NCBI RefSeq assembly: GCF_900091585.1
Contig: NZ_FMHT01000003.1
Coordinates: forward strand, 124,001 to 188,000
Direction of reading: 5' to 3'
Origin: Micromonospora nigra
GTDB taxonomy: Bacteria > Actinomycetota > Actinomycetes > Mycobacteriales > Micromonosporaceae
Length of the DNA stretch: 64,000 nucleotides
In this document: one piece after another, positions 56,218-64,000 of the stretch
How positions within the stretch are numbered: the stretch's first letter is position 1
Layout: every line of letters starts with the position of its first letter
Position numbers and translations under genes: made by a program
The notes under the pieces: model-generated
What the model was told of the DNA's origin: nothing
Database searches by the model: none
The model's input: the letters and a program-made list of their open reading frames with translations, nothing else

Positions 56218-56919
56218 TCACCGCCGGTCGCACAGGGGCAACACCTCGTCGAGCCGGGTCAGGACGACGTCCGGGCCGGCCGCCCGCAGCACCTCCGCCG
56301 CGGACTCCCCCCACAGCGCCGCCACGGCGAGCACTCCCGCTGCCCGGGCGGCGGCCAGGTCGGCCGGGGCGTCGCCGACCATCAGCGCGGCGGCGCACGG
56401 CACCTCGAGCAGTTCCACCGCCCGCCGGACGATGTCCGGGGCCGGTTTGGGGCGGGGCACCTCGTCCGAGCCGACCACGTGGTCCACGAGCGGACGCAGG
56501 CCCACCACGTCCAGCAGGTGCCGGGCACGCACGCCACTGCGGCCCGTCGCCACCGCCACCCCCACGCCCCGGCGACGCAGCTCGCCGAGCAGTTCCGCCG
56601 CGCCGGGCAGCGCCACGACCCGGTGCGCCAGGCGGTTGCTCTCCCGTACGAACGGCTCCGCCATCGCCGCCGGCAGGCCCATCGCGAGCAACACCTCAGG
56701 CAGGTAGCGGCCGGCGTGGCGGCAGTACTCGTCGACCGGGGCGACGCCGTCGCCGACGACTTCGGCGTAGGCCAGGGCGAACGCCTCCCGGGCCACGGCG
56801 AGGCTGTCGACCAGCACGCCGTCGAGGTCGAACACGACGGCCCGGACCTCGACGGGGACCGTTCGGGGTGGCGTCTCCCCGGACACCGGCGCCACCTCCT
56901 CCGCGCTGGCCCGCGCCAC
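56218..56919 (-). CDS. HAD-family phosphatase, AHBA-synthesis (RifM-like) type
   Basis: A 233-residue HAD-IA hydrolase. Motif I is VVFDLDGVLVDS (two Asp), motif II VAVATGRSG, motif III Lys in RPKPAPD and motif IV VGDAPADLAAAR. The cap segment DEYCRHAGRYLPEVLLAMGL and the overall layout resemble phosphatases associated with 3-amino-5-hydroxybenzoate (AHBA) synthesis. No other AHBA gene (synthase, aDHQ dehydratase) is in the window, so the substrate is uncertain. It lies at the cluster edge, divergent from the acyl ligase. Confidence 0.75.
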   Translation of the reverse strand: MARASAEEVAPVSGETPPRTVPVEVRAVVFDLDGVLVDSLAVAREAFALAYAEVVGDGVAPVDEYCRHAGRYLPEVLLAMGLPAAMAEPFVRESNRLAHRVVALPGAAELLGELRRRGVGVAVATGRSGVRARHLLDVVGLRPLVDHVVGSDEVPRPKPAPDIVRRAVELLEVPCAAALMVGDAPADLAAARAAGVLAVAALWGESAAEVLRAAGPDVVLTRLDEVLPLCDRR

Positions 56920-57073
56920 CGGCCGGGCCGTAGGGGTGGCCGCGCCGGGATGTCACGACTACGGTCGAAACGGCCGGCGCGCAGCGCCGGGACCGTTCAC
57001 CGACCCTACCGGAGCACCGACCGATCCGTCCCGGAGGCGGGCCGGCGGCCCGGACGGCGAGAGAGGTGTGCAC

Positions 57074-58483
57074 GTGCGGCTGCTGCACTGGCTGTCCGAG
57101 TCCACCGACGAGCGGCCGGACGCGGTCCGGGTCGACGACCGGGCGGTGTCCTGGGTGGAGCTGCGTCGGCTCGCCACGGCCGTCGCCGACGACCTGCGCG
57201 GTCTCGACCGGGTGGCCGTCGAGGCCACCACGGACCTGGAGACGGTGGTCGGTGTCGTCGGGGCGTTGCTGGCCGGTACGACGGTCGTGCCGGTGCCGCC
57301 GGACGCCGGGCCGATGGAACGCGACCACATCCTGCGCGACTCGGCCGCCGAGGCCCTGCTCGTGCCGGCACGGGACGCTCCCCGGGGCGGCGGCGAGGCG
57401 CTACCGAGCGTCCCGGTGGACCTCAGCCGGCGCGCGGACACCGTCCACCCGGAGCCCGACCCGGCCGGCACCGCGCTGATCCTCTACACCAGCGGCACCA
57501 CCGGGGCGCCGAAGGGTGCGGTGCTGTCCCGCCGGGCCGTCGCCGCCTGCCTGGACGGGCTCGCCGACGCCTGGGACTGGACGCCGGAGGACCAGCTGGT
57601 ACACGGGTTGCCCCTGTTCCACGTGCACGGGCTGGTGCTCGGCGTGCTCGGCCCGGCACGGCTGGGCGGCCGGCTGCATCACGTCGGGCGGCCGAAGCCG
57701 CAGCGGTACGCGCAGGCGGCGGGCTCGCTCTACTTCGGCGTCCCGACGGTGTGGTCCCGGGTCGCCGCCGACCCGGACGCGGCCCGGGCGCTGCGGTCGG
57801 CCCGGCTGCTGGTCTCGGGCAGCGCCGCCCTCCCCGCGGGGGTCTTCGCCGACCTCGCCGCGCTCACCGGCCACCGCGTCGTGGAGCGGTACGGCATGAC
57901 CGAGACGCTGATCACGGTCAGTGCCCGCGCGGACCGGCCACGCCGGCCCGGCACGGTGGGGCTGCCGTTGCCCGGGGTACGGACCCGGCTGGTCGACGAG
58001 CAGGGCGGGCCGCTGCCCGCCGACGGGACCACGATGGGCGAGTTGCAGGTGTGCGGCCCCACCCTGTTCGACGGGTACCTGCACCGGCCGGAGGCCGACG
58101 CGGCCAGCCGTACGCCGGACGGGTGGTTCCGCACCGGCGACGTGGCCACGATCGATCCGGACGGCTGGCACCGGATCGTCGGCCGCGCGGCCACCGACCT
58201 GATCAAGAGCGGCGGGTACCGGATCGGTGCCGGCGAGGTGGAGGACGCGCTGCTGGCGTACCCGGGCGTGCGGGAGGCCGCCGTGGTGGGCGTCCCGCAC
58301 CCGGACCTCGGCCAGCAGGTGACGGCGTACGTGGTGGGCGACGGTGTGCGGGAGTCGGAACTGATCGACTTCGTGGCCCGGCAGTTGTCGGCGCACAAGC
58401 GTCCCCGGCAGGTGCGGCTGGTCGACGCGCTGCCCCGCAACGCGCTGGGCAAGGTGCAGAAGTCCCGCCTCGTGACGGACTGA
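57074..58483 (+). CDS. MatB-like acyl-CoA ligase
   Basis: A 469-residue ANL-superfamily enzyme that activates an acid with ATP and transfers it to CoA. The P-loop LYTSGTTGAPKGA, A5 GYRI region with KSGGYRIGAGE, A7 WFRTGD and the A10 Lys in PRNALGKVQKS are intact. LPLFHVHGLVLGVLGPARLG followed by SLYFGVPTVWSRV is close to malonyl-CoA synthetase MatB, suggesting malonate or methylmalonate as substrate and a role in supplying polyketide extender units. Start GTG 57074 has GAGAGG 7 bp upstream. Confidence 0.85.
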   Translation: MRLLHWLSESTDERPDAVRVDDRAVSWVELRRLATAVADDLRGLDRVAVEATTDLETVVGVVGALLAGTTVVPVPPDAGPMERDHILRDSAAEALLVPARDAPRGGGEALPSVPVDLSRRADTVHPEPDPAGTALILYTSGTTGAPKGAVLSRRAVAACLDGLADAWDWTPEDQLVHGLPLFHVHGLVLGVLGPARLGGRLHHVGRPKPQRYAQAAGSLYFGVPTVWSRVAADPDAARALRSARLLVSGSAALPAGVFADLAALTGHRVVERYGMTETLITVSARADRPRRPGTVGLPLPGVRTRLVDEQGGPLPADGTTMGELQVCGPTLFDGYLHRPEADAASRTPDGWFRTGDVATIDPDGWHRIVGRAATDLIKSGGYRIGAGEVEDALLAYPGVREAAVVGVPHPDLGQQVTAYVVGDGVRESELIDFVARQLSAHKRPRQVRLVDALPRNALGKVQKSRLVTD

Positions 58484-58520
58484 CACCGCCGGCGGACGGC
58501 TGCCGGCCGGGTCGCCGGGC

Positions 58521-58572
58521 ACGGCAGCCGGCCGGGGACGGCAGCCGGCCAGCGGCCGGGCACGGCAGCCGG
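58521..58572. repeat. Three direct repeats of ACGGCAGCCGG
   Basis: Copies start at 58521, 58538 and 58562 between convergent genes; GGCTGCC just before (58498-58504) can pair with them. They may serve as a terminator. The last copy runs up to the phosphopantetheinyl transferase stop codon. Confidence 0.4.
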
Positions 58573-59229
58573 TCAGGGGGCCGCGACGGCGATGGCGGTG
58601 AGGACGAGGCCCCGGTCGACCAGGAAGCGGCCCTGGAAGGTTCCCACCGGCACCCCGCCGAGCACGGGGCCGGGGACGAGCAGCCGGGCGGCGAAGCTGC
58701 CGGCCGGGTCGACGGTGATGTCCGCCTCGGCGAAGTCCAGCCACCGACGGGTGAGCGGGAACCACGCCTTGTACACCGACTCCTTGGCGCTGAACAGCAG
58801 GCGGTCCCAGCAGACCGTGGGGTGGGCGGCGACCAGGGTGGCGGTACGGGCCCGCTCGGCGGGCAGCGCGATCGCGTCGAGCACCCCGTCGGGCAGCGGC
58901 GCGTGCGGCTCGGCGTCCACCCCGACGGTGGCGACCTGAGTCGCTCGGGCGACGACCGCGCCCCGGTAGCCGTCGCAGTGCGTCATGCTGCCGACCACTC
59001 CGGCCGGCCAGCCGGGTGCGCCCCGCTCGCCGGGCAGGATCGGCGTCGGGGGCAGTCCCAGCTGTTGCAGCGCCCGGCGGGCGCAGTCGCGCACGGTGGT
59101 GAACTCGCGGCGGCGCTTCGCCACGGAGTTCGCGAGCAGCGCCTCCTCCTCGGGGAACAGGCGTAGGCCGTCGGGGTCGGTGTACGACTCGACCGCGGTC
59201 ACGGCCGGGGGAAGGATGCGCTCGATCAC
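58573..59229 (-). CDS. 4'-Phosphopantetheinyl transferase (Sfp/EntD family)
   Basis: A 218-residue enzyme that moves the phosphopantetheine arm of CoA onto carrier proteins, activating PKS/NRPS/FAS. The magnesium and CoA motifs are VGVDAEPHAPLP and the signature FSAKESVYKAWFPLT; HCDGYRGAVVA precedes them. GTG 59229 gives the standard MIERILP-like N-terminus; GTG 59256 is an alternative. Presence here supports a biosynthetic cluster although no carrier protein is in the window. Confidence 0.9.
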   Translation of the reverse strand: MIERILPPAVTAVESYTDPDGLRLFPEEEALLANSVAKRRREFTTVRDCARRALQQLGLPPTPILPGERGAPGWPAGVVGSMTHCDGYRGAVVARATQVATVGVDAEPHAPLPDGVLDAIALPAERARTATLVAAHPTVCWDRLLFSAKESVYKAWFPLTRRWLDFAEADITVDPAGSFAARLLVPGPVLGGVPVGTFQGRFLVDRGLVLTAIAVAAP

Positions 59230-59325
59230 ACCGGTCGATGTTAGGCCGCCCGCCACCGCCGGGCCGGGGGTGGCGGGGCCGATAGGGGTCGGGTACGGGG
59301 TGTGGGGCGGCCCCGCGACGGTGGC

Positions 59326-60702
59326 TCACCCGGCCGCGACGAGCGCGGCCTTTCTGACCCGCCCCTGCGCGCTGCGGGGCAGTTCGTCGACGAAGTGCAC
59401 GCGGCGGGGCCGGTGCCCGGCCGAGAGGATCCGTCCCACATGGTCGACGAGCCGCTGCGTGGTGACCTTCGCCGCGGTCACCACATAGGCGATGACCTGC
59501 TCGCCGAGGTCCGGGTGCGGGACGCCCACCACGGCGGCGTCGCGGACGTCGGGATGGGCCCGCAGCACGTCCTCGACCTGGCTGGCGTGCACCAGACGGC
59601 CCTGGCAGCGCACCACGTCGGCCGCTGGCCGACCGATGATCCGGTGTGCCCCGTCGGCGGTGACGGTGGCGAGGTCGCCGGTGGCGTGCCACCCGTCGGC
59701 GGCGGGGCCGGAGGCGTCGACGTAGCTGCTGAACAGCGTCGGCCCACGGATGCTCAGCTCGCCGACGGACTCACCGTCGGCGGGCACCGGCCGTCCGTCC
59801 GGGTCGAGGACCCGGGTCTGCACGCCGGGCAGGGGCGTGCCGGTGACCCCGGGCCCGCCGCGCGCGTCAGCCCGGCCGGTGACCGCGACGAGGGTCTCGG
59901 TGGTGCCGTACCCCTGTACGAGCGAGTGGGTGGTCAGCAGCCGTAGGCGTTCGGTGACCTCCGGTGCCAGCGGTGCGTCGCCGGAGACCAGGATCCGTGC
60001 CGCGGACAGGTCGCGGGCCCAGGGACGCTGGGCGATCCGGGCCCACTGGCCGGGCACGGCCAGGTAGATCGAGCCGACCGGGCCGGCGACGGCGTGCCGG
60101 TCGAGGTGTACGAAGCGGCTACCCACCCGCAACGCCCCGAGCAGTCCGACGACGAGCCCGTACGCCCGGAACAGGGGGGCACCCTGGACGAGGACGTCCT
60201 CACGGTTCCACCGCCAGGCGTCGGCGAGCAGGTCGAGGTCGGCGGCGATCGCCCGCCGGGAGATGCGTACCCCACGCGAGGGTCCGTGGGCGCCGCCGGT
60301 GTAGAGCACGACGGCGTCCGTGCCCGGCTGCGGTTCCGGCTGCGGAGTCCAGGACCGCTGGCGCAGGTCGACCGGGATGACGGGCAGGGCGTACGACCCG
60401 GTGGGTTCGCCACCGAGCAGCACCGACGCGCCGGCCTCCCGCAGGATGCGGGAACGCTCTCGCGGGTCCGCCTGCGGTGGCAGCGGCACCAGTGGCACGC
60501 CGGCCTGGACGGCGCCCACCATGCCGACCACCGCCTCCATGCTCGGTCTCGCCTCGACCGCGGCGGCCCGGGCGCCCCGGATCCGGTCGGCGACCGCATT
60601 GACGCAGCCCAGCAGATCCTCACTGGACATGATGCTGCCAGAGACGCGGAGCGCGTCGGCCCGGTCGGCTCCGGCCCCCCGGAGCGCCGGCAGCAGTGTC
60701 AT
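59326..60702 (-). CDS. Degenerate MatB-like AMP-ligase paralogue
   Basis: A 458-residue ANL-fold protein related to the ligase at 57074 but with altered catalytic sites. The P-loop reads YTGGAHGPSRGV instead of YTSGTTGAPKGA. The hinge is RCQGRLVHA instead of KSGGYRIGA. The essential A10 lysine is replaced (RSAQGRVRK instead of RNALGKVQK). GYGTTETL and WHATGDLA remain. These changes predict loss of adenylation, so it may be structural, regulatory or a non-adenylating partner. Its ATG overlaps the 35-residue peptide's stop as ATGA. Confidence 0.8.
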   Translation of the reverse strand: MTLLPALRGAGADRADALRVSGSIMSSEDLLGCVNAVADRIRGARAAAVEARPSMEAVVGMVGAVQAGVPLVPLPPQADPRERSRILREAGASVLLGGEPTGSYALPVIPVDLRQRSWTPQPEPQPGTDAVVLYTGGAHGPSRGVRISRRAIAADLDLLADAWRWNREDVLVQGAPLFRAYGLVVGLLGALRVGSRFVHLDRHAVAGPVGSIYLAVPGQWARIAQRPWARDLSAARILVSGDAPLAPEVTERLRLLTTHSLVQGYGTTETLVAVTGRADARGGPGVTGTPLPGVQTRVLDPDGRPVPADGESVGELSIRGPTLFSSYVDASGPAADGWHATGDLATVTADGAHRIIGRPAADVVRCQGRLVHASQVEDVLRAHPDVRDAAVVGVPHPDLGEQVIAYVVTAAKVTTQRLVDHVGRILSAGHRPRRVHFVDELPRSAQGRVRKAALVAAG

Positions 60703-60806
60703 CCGACCTGCCCCTTGTCGAGGACTTCGACGAGTTCGTGCGGGAAGGTGAACATCACGCCACCGAACCCCGTCAAGTCACTGATGCGCACAGTCCCATA
60801 TCGCAT
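60699..60806 (-). CDS. 35-residue peptide coupled to the degenerate ligase
   Basis: A short reading frame starts at ATG 60806, 7 bp after GAGGGCGGGG, and ends in ATGA overlapping the ligase start. The peptide begins MRYGTVRISDLTGFGG, continues VMFTFPHELVEVLDKG and ends QVG. It has no cysteine, few Ser/Thr and an amphipathic middle. It may be a real small protein, a ribosomally made precursor, or only a translational leader. I recognise no family. A promoter-like pair lies 28-56 bp upstream. Confidence 0.55.
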   Translation of the reverse strand: MRYGTVRISDLTGFGGVMFTFPHELVEVLDKGQVG

Positions 60807-60833
60807 GGCCCCGCCCTCGGCGAGGTTGCCCCG

Positions 60834-60862
60834 AAATTAGGCGGCACTAAGGACTGACACAA
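60834..60862 (-). promoter_or_regulatory. Promoter candidate for the peptide-ligase transcript
   Basis: On the minus strand TTGTGT (60857-60862) and TAATTT (60834-60839) are separated by exactly 17 bp, 28 bp before ATG 60806. This is a plausible sigma-70-type promoter. Confidence 0.45.
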
Positions 60863-61802
60863 CCCCTAGCCGCATCCGGGCACCGCGACTGCGGGGTGGT
60901 GGGGACCTGTCCGGCCAGGTAGGAGCGTCCGGAGTCGGGCCCGCGCCCCGGCGGCGGCGAGACGTGGTGGTCAGCGGCCCGGCAGGGCGGCGACAGGGCG
61001 CGGCGGAAACCGGAGCGGGATCCGGCGCGATTCCGTGAATACGGTCGTGAATTGCACCGGCGGGCTTGCGAATCGCGTCGGAGACCGGCGCAATGATTGA
61101 CTGATCGGCAGCCCTCAGCAGTTTCGTCCACGCCGCAGGCCATCATAGCCCTTCTTTAACGGCAAGTTACACGAAACCTCACCCAGACGCCCGAAACGGG
61201 CAAGCGGGGCGATGGTGCAAAACGGGGGACTTCCCACCCCGCGGCTACGCGGGCCGGGATTCGGGAACGCGAATCCGCAGCCGAACGGCGCGAGCCACAA
61301 CCAGAACCCTCCGTCAATATCATGCTCACGCTCCGACAGCGGGGGGATCCTGCGGGCCCGCTGAGCCGCAAGCCGGCGGGCCGGGGGGCGGCCGCCGGGT
61401 CGATCGGCGTCACGCTCCGAATTGTCAGCGCAACTGTCCATACCGACCCGCACGCCGGGCCCGACCGAGCCAAACCGATGTTTGCCTATCCTTTACAAAC
61501 CTCGACTTGCCGCACATTTGCCGGACTGACATACTCCCACGATGCATGGTGATCGATAGCGGGGATGTGTCCGGGGCAGCTCGTCGAATTGCCGCATTAG
61601 CATGCGGCAGGACGATGTCGAGGCCACGGACCAGGCACGCTGGTCGATGAAATCCGCGCGGCGTACCATCGCTGCCGATATTCACGAATGCAAGGAGCGG
61701 TCGAGGATTTGGGGGCGCTGACTTCGTCGGGCGGCGGGCACGGGCCGGGCGGACACACCGCCGGACGGCCACGGTGACCGCGTGTGTGGCGGGATCACGC
61801 CG
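60863..61802. other. Long non-coding control region before the LAL gene
   Basis: About 940 bp without a convincing gene, with lower GC at 61140-61180 and 61480-61600. Possible elements: direct repeats TTGCCG at 61507 and 61518, with CATACT (61530-61535) 17 bp from the first as a promoter for the plus-strand regulator; and a hairpin TGCCGCAT-TAGC-ATGCGGCA at 61590-61609. The leader would be about 260 nt. Confidence 0.4.
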
Positions 61803-64000
61803 ATGACGCTGAGCGAACGCGACGAGCACCTCGACGTCCTCACCGGCCGCCTCGACGACCTGTTGCGCCCCGGTGGACCCGCCACCACCGCACCGATCAC
61901 GGTGGTCTCGGGGCCCGTCGGCGTCGGCAAGACCACGCTGCTTCAGGCCTTCGTCCGACGCGCGGCCGAGGCCGGTGTCGCCGTGCTGTCCGCGAGTGCC
62001 TCGCGAGCCGAGCGCACGGTGCCGCTGGAGGTCGTCCGCCAGCTCGTTCGCACCGCCCCGCTCACCGACGCCACCCGCGACCGGGTCGGCAGGCTGATCG
62101 ACCGGGGTGCCCTGGCCTGGATCGAGGCCGACGACGACGAGGAACGGTGCGCCTCGGTCACCGCCGCGATCGGCGGGGAGTTGCTGGAGCTGGCCGCCCG
62201 GGGGCAACTCGTGGTCACGGTCGACGACGTGCACCACGCCGACGTGCCGTCCCTGCGCTGCCTGGACTACGCGGCCCGCCGGGTGGCCGGTCTGGCGGTG
62301 CTGATCGTCCTCACCGAGTCGCCCCGCACCCGCCCCTGGCACCCCACCGCCTACGCCGAGCTGATGCAGCCCGCCCGGCTGCGCCGCGTCCGGCTTCCCC
62401 TGCTCTCCCCCACCGGGACGTACCGGATCCTGGCCGACCGGGTCGGCGTGCCGGTGGCCCGGACCATCGCCGACGAGGCGCACCGGATCAGCGGCGGCAA
62501 CCCCCTGCTGGTGCGGGCGCTGGCCGACGACCACCTGGCTGCCACCGGCCGAACCGACCGACCGGTGGCCGGCGAGGCGTTCCGCGAGGCGGTGCTGAGC
62601 TGCCTCTACCGCTGCGACCACCTGGTGCTCACCACCGCCCGGGCCCTCGCCGTGGCCGAGGAGCCGCTGCACGGCCCCCTGATTCCCCACCTCGTCGGAC
62701 TGCGCCCCGAGTCGAACCTGCGTGCCGTCGATCCGTCGACCAGTGCCGGCCTGATCACCGGCGGCGGGCTGCGCCACCCGGCGGTCGGGCAGGCCGTGCT
62801 CGACGGCATGACCACCGAGGAACGCGCCCGGCTGCACCGTGCCGCCGCCATCCTGCTGCACGCCGACAGTGCGCCGCCGACGCGGATCGCCCCACACCTG
62901 GTCGGCACCGACCACCTGAACGAACCCTGGATGGCCCAGACCCTCCTCGACGCCGGCGAACAGCTCATGCTCGACGGCGAGGTGGAAACCGCACGCCGCT
63001 TCCTGCGCCGGGCCAACCGGGACTGCGCGGACGAGTGCCTGCGGGCCCGGATCCGCAGCGCCCTCGCCAGCGCCGAGTGGCGCGTGGACCCGCAGGCCGC
63101 CGTCCCCCACCTGGTGGGAGTCGCCACCGCCGTGCGCGCCGGGCACCTGGGCAGCCGCCAGGCCGCGGGGCCGATCCAGTACCTGCTGTGGCACGGTCAG
63201 GTCGACAGGGCGCGGGAACTCATCCGCCACCTCGACGACCGGGCGGACGGCGTGGACCCGCGCTCCGCGGCGGAACTGCTCGTCACCCGGGGTTGGATGA
63301 CCACCCTCTACCCCGCGGTCGCGGCCTACACCGACCGGGGACCGTTGCCCGTCCGCGACCCGCTGACCCTGGCCCGGGTCAAGCGACGCCTGCAGGGGAT
63401 CACCATGCTGGGCTCCGTGCTCGAACGCGGTGACGCCGCCGTGGTCGAGGACGCCGAACGGGTCCTCACCACCCTCAGGCTGGACGACGAGGCCAGCATC
63501 TGGACGGCCGTCTGCGTCGTCGTCGCGCTGATCTACGCCGACCGGCTGGACCTCGCCGAAGAGTGGTGCCACCGGTTGACGGACACCGCCGCCGACCGTC
63601 GACACCCCACCCCGAGCGCGGTGGTCCGTGCCCTGGCGGCGGCCGTGGCGGCCCGACGCGGCGACCTGCCCCACGCCCGGGATCTCGCCGAGGAGGCGTT
63701 GAACCGGCTCACGCCCAAGGGCTGGGGTGTCTTCATCGGCATCCCGCTCTCCGTGCGCCTGATGGCGCTGACCGGCCTGCACGAGTGGGACGACGCGGCG
63801 CAGTGTCTGCGTACGGCCGTGCCCGCCGCGCTGTTCGAGACCCCCTTCGGCCTGCTCTACCTGCACGCCCGTGGGGGGTACGCGCTGGCCTCCGGCAACC
63901 CGGACGGCGCGTTGGCCGACTTCCAGCTCTGCGGGCAGCTCATGACGGCGTGGCGGCTGGACCTGCCCGCCCTCGTGCCGTGGCGCACCGAGGCAGCCCG
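61803..64000 (+). CDS. LAL-type (large ATP-binding LuxR) regulator, 5' part
   Basis: An open frame of 732 codons running off the right edge. Walker A is SGPVGVGKTTLL (about 36-47), Walker B VVTVDDVHHAD (about 136), and the sensor region RISGGNPLLVRALADDH follows. The long helical part after residue 350 matches the TPR-like body of LAL regulators; the LuxR helix-turn-helix expected at the C-terminus would lie outside. LAL proteins usually activate polyketide clusters, so this probably controls the adjacent genes and ones to the right. ATG 61803 is used; GTG 61782 is possible. Confidence 0.85.
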   Translation, partial: MTLSERDEHLDVLTGRLDDLLRPGGPATTAPITVVSGPVGVGKTTLLQAFVRRAAEAGVAVLSASASRAERTVPLEVVRQLVRTAPLTDATRDRVGRLIDRGALAWIEADDDEERCASVTAAIGGELLELAARGQLVVTVDDVHHADVPSLRCLDYAARRVAGLAVLIVLTESPRTRPWHPTAYAELMQPARLRRVRLPLLSPTGTYRILADRVGVPVARTIADEAHRISGGNPLLVRALADDHLAATGRTDRPVAGEAFREAVLSCLYRCDHLVLTTARALAVAEEPLHGPLIPHLVGLRPESNLRAVDPSTSAGLITGGGLRHPAVGQAVLDGMTTEERARLHRAAAILLHADSAPPTRIAPHLVGTDHLNEPWMAQTLLDAGEQLMLDGEVETARRFLRRANRDCADECLRARIRSALASAEWRVDPQAAVPHLVGVATAVRAGHLGSRQAAGPIQYLLWHGQVDRARELIRHLDDRADGVDPRSAAELLVTRGWMTTLYPAVAAYTDRGPLPVRDPLTLARVKRRLQGITMLGSVLERGDAAVVEDAERVLTTLRLDDEASIWTAVCVVVALIYADRLDLAEEWCHRLTDTAADRRHPTPSAVVRALAAAVAARRGDLPHARDLAEEALNRLTPKGWGVFIGIPLSVRLMALTGLHEWDDAAQCLRTAVPAALFETPFGLLYLHARGGYALASGNPDGALADFQLCGQLMTAWRLDLPALVPWRTEAA

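Noticed and set aside
61425..63866. An 813-codon minus-strand frame opposite the LAL gene
   Set aside because: Its product is Gly/Gln/Arg/His-biased without recognisable domains. The plus strand has clear Walker motifs, so this is an antisense shadow of GC-rich DNA.

Overview
This window is very GC-rich, mostly one-way coding DNA with GTG/TTG starts, frequent ATGA/GTGA stop-start overlaps, PHO-box phosphate control, large LAL regulators and secreted cellulose-binding enzymes. That combination points to an actinomycete, most likely Micromonosporaceae (Micromonospora or a close relative). The assignment is by gene style only. No rRNA, tRNA, CRISPR array, insertion sequence or phage gene was seen.

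Layout. (1) 0.2-8.7 kb: a LacI-type regulator, a CE7/AXE1-type deacetylase and a PucR-type regulator on the minus strand face a plus-strand catabolic set. That set is a class II aldolase fused to a class III aminotransferase, a frameshifted FGGY sugar kinase and a BASS-family transporter. (2) 8.8-15.8 kb: large catalase, DUF2071 protein, soluble transhydrogenase SthA, Bcr/CflA-type efflux pump, and an ArsR-SRPBCC pair. (3) 15.8-19.4 kb: an Lpl/Ytc-type oligosaccharide ABC importer. (4) 19.6-25.8 kb: small membrane and secreted proteins, a run of XRE regulators, a sirtuin and an RtcB-like RNA ligase. (5) 25.9-28.7 kb: a modular GH10 xylanase and a P-loop kinase-like protein. (6) 28.9-35.1 kb: phoU, a PHO-box promoter, pstSCAB, then a response regulator whose receiver has lost its phospho-Asp, overlapped by a winged-helix protein. 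(7) 35.1-43.6 kb: heme oxygenase with DUF2470 partner, nucleosidase, secreted phosphodiesterase-like protein, ion channel and pyridoxal kinase, mixed with broken genes. The broken genes are a CE15 glucuronoyl esterase with one amber codon, and two pairs of divergent genes that have each lost their facing 5' ends. (8) 43.7-52.0 kb: GAF-ANTAR and STAS regulators, GH64 glucanase, a TetR/molybdopterin oxidoreductase unit, and a receptor kinase carrying an extracellular cellulose-binding-like module. (9) 52.4-64 kb: GT8, VOC and DUF5988 proteins, an ABC exporter, an AHBA-type HAD phosphatase, two MatB-like acyl ligases (one apparently inactive), a phosphopantetheinyl transferase, a coupled 35-residue peptide and a LAL regulator running off the right edge. 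This looks like the flank of a polyketide-type biosynthetic cluster whose core would lie to the right.

Two themes connect the genes. Plant-polymer use is represented by the CE7 esterase, GH10 xylanase, CE15 esterase, GH64 glucanase, the oligosaccharide importer and the carbohydrate-binding kinase. Several of these have recognisable operators. The second theme is gene decay: at least six loci carry frameshifts, a nonsense codon or truncations, while the genes around them look intact.

The most promising unexplained items are the aldolase-aminotransferase pathway, the peptide plus degenerate ligase at 59.3-60.8 kb, the kinase with a cellulose-binding-like ectodomain, and the pseudo-receiver regulator behind pst.
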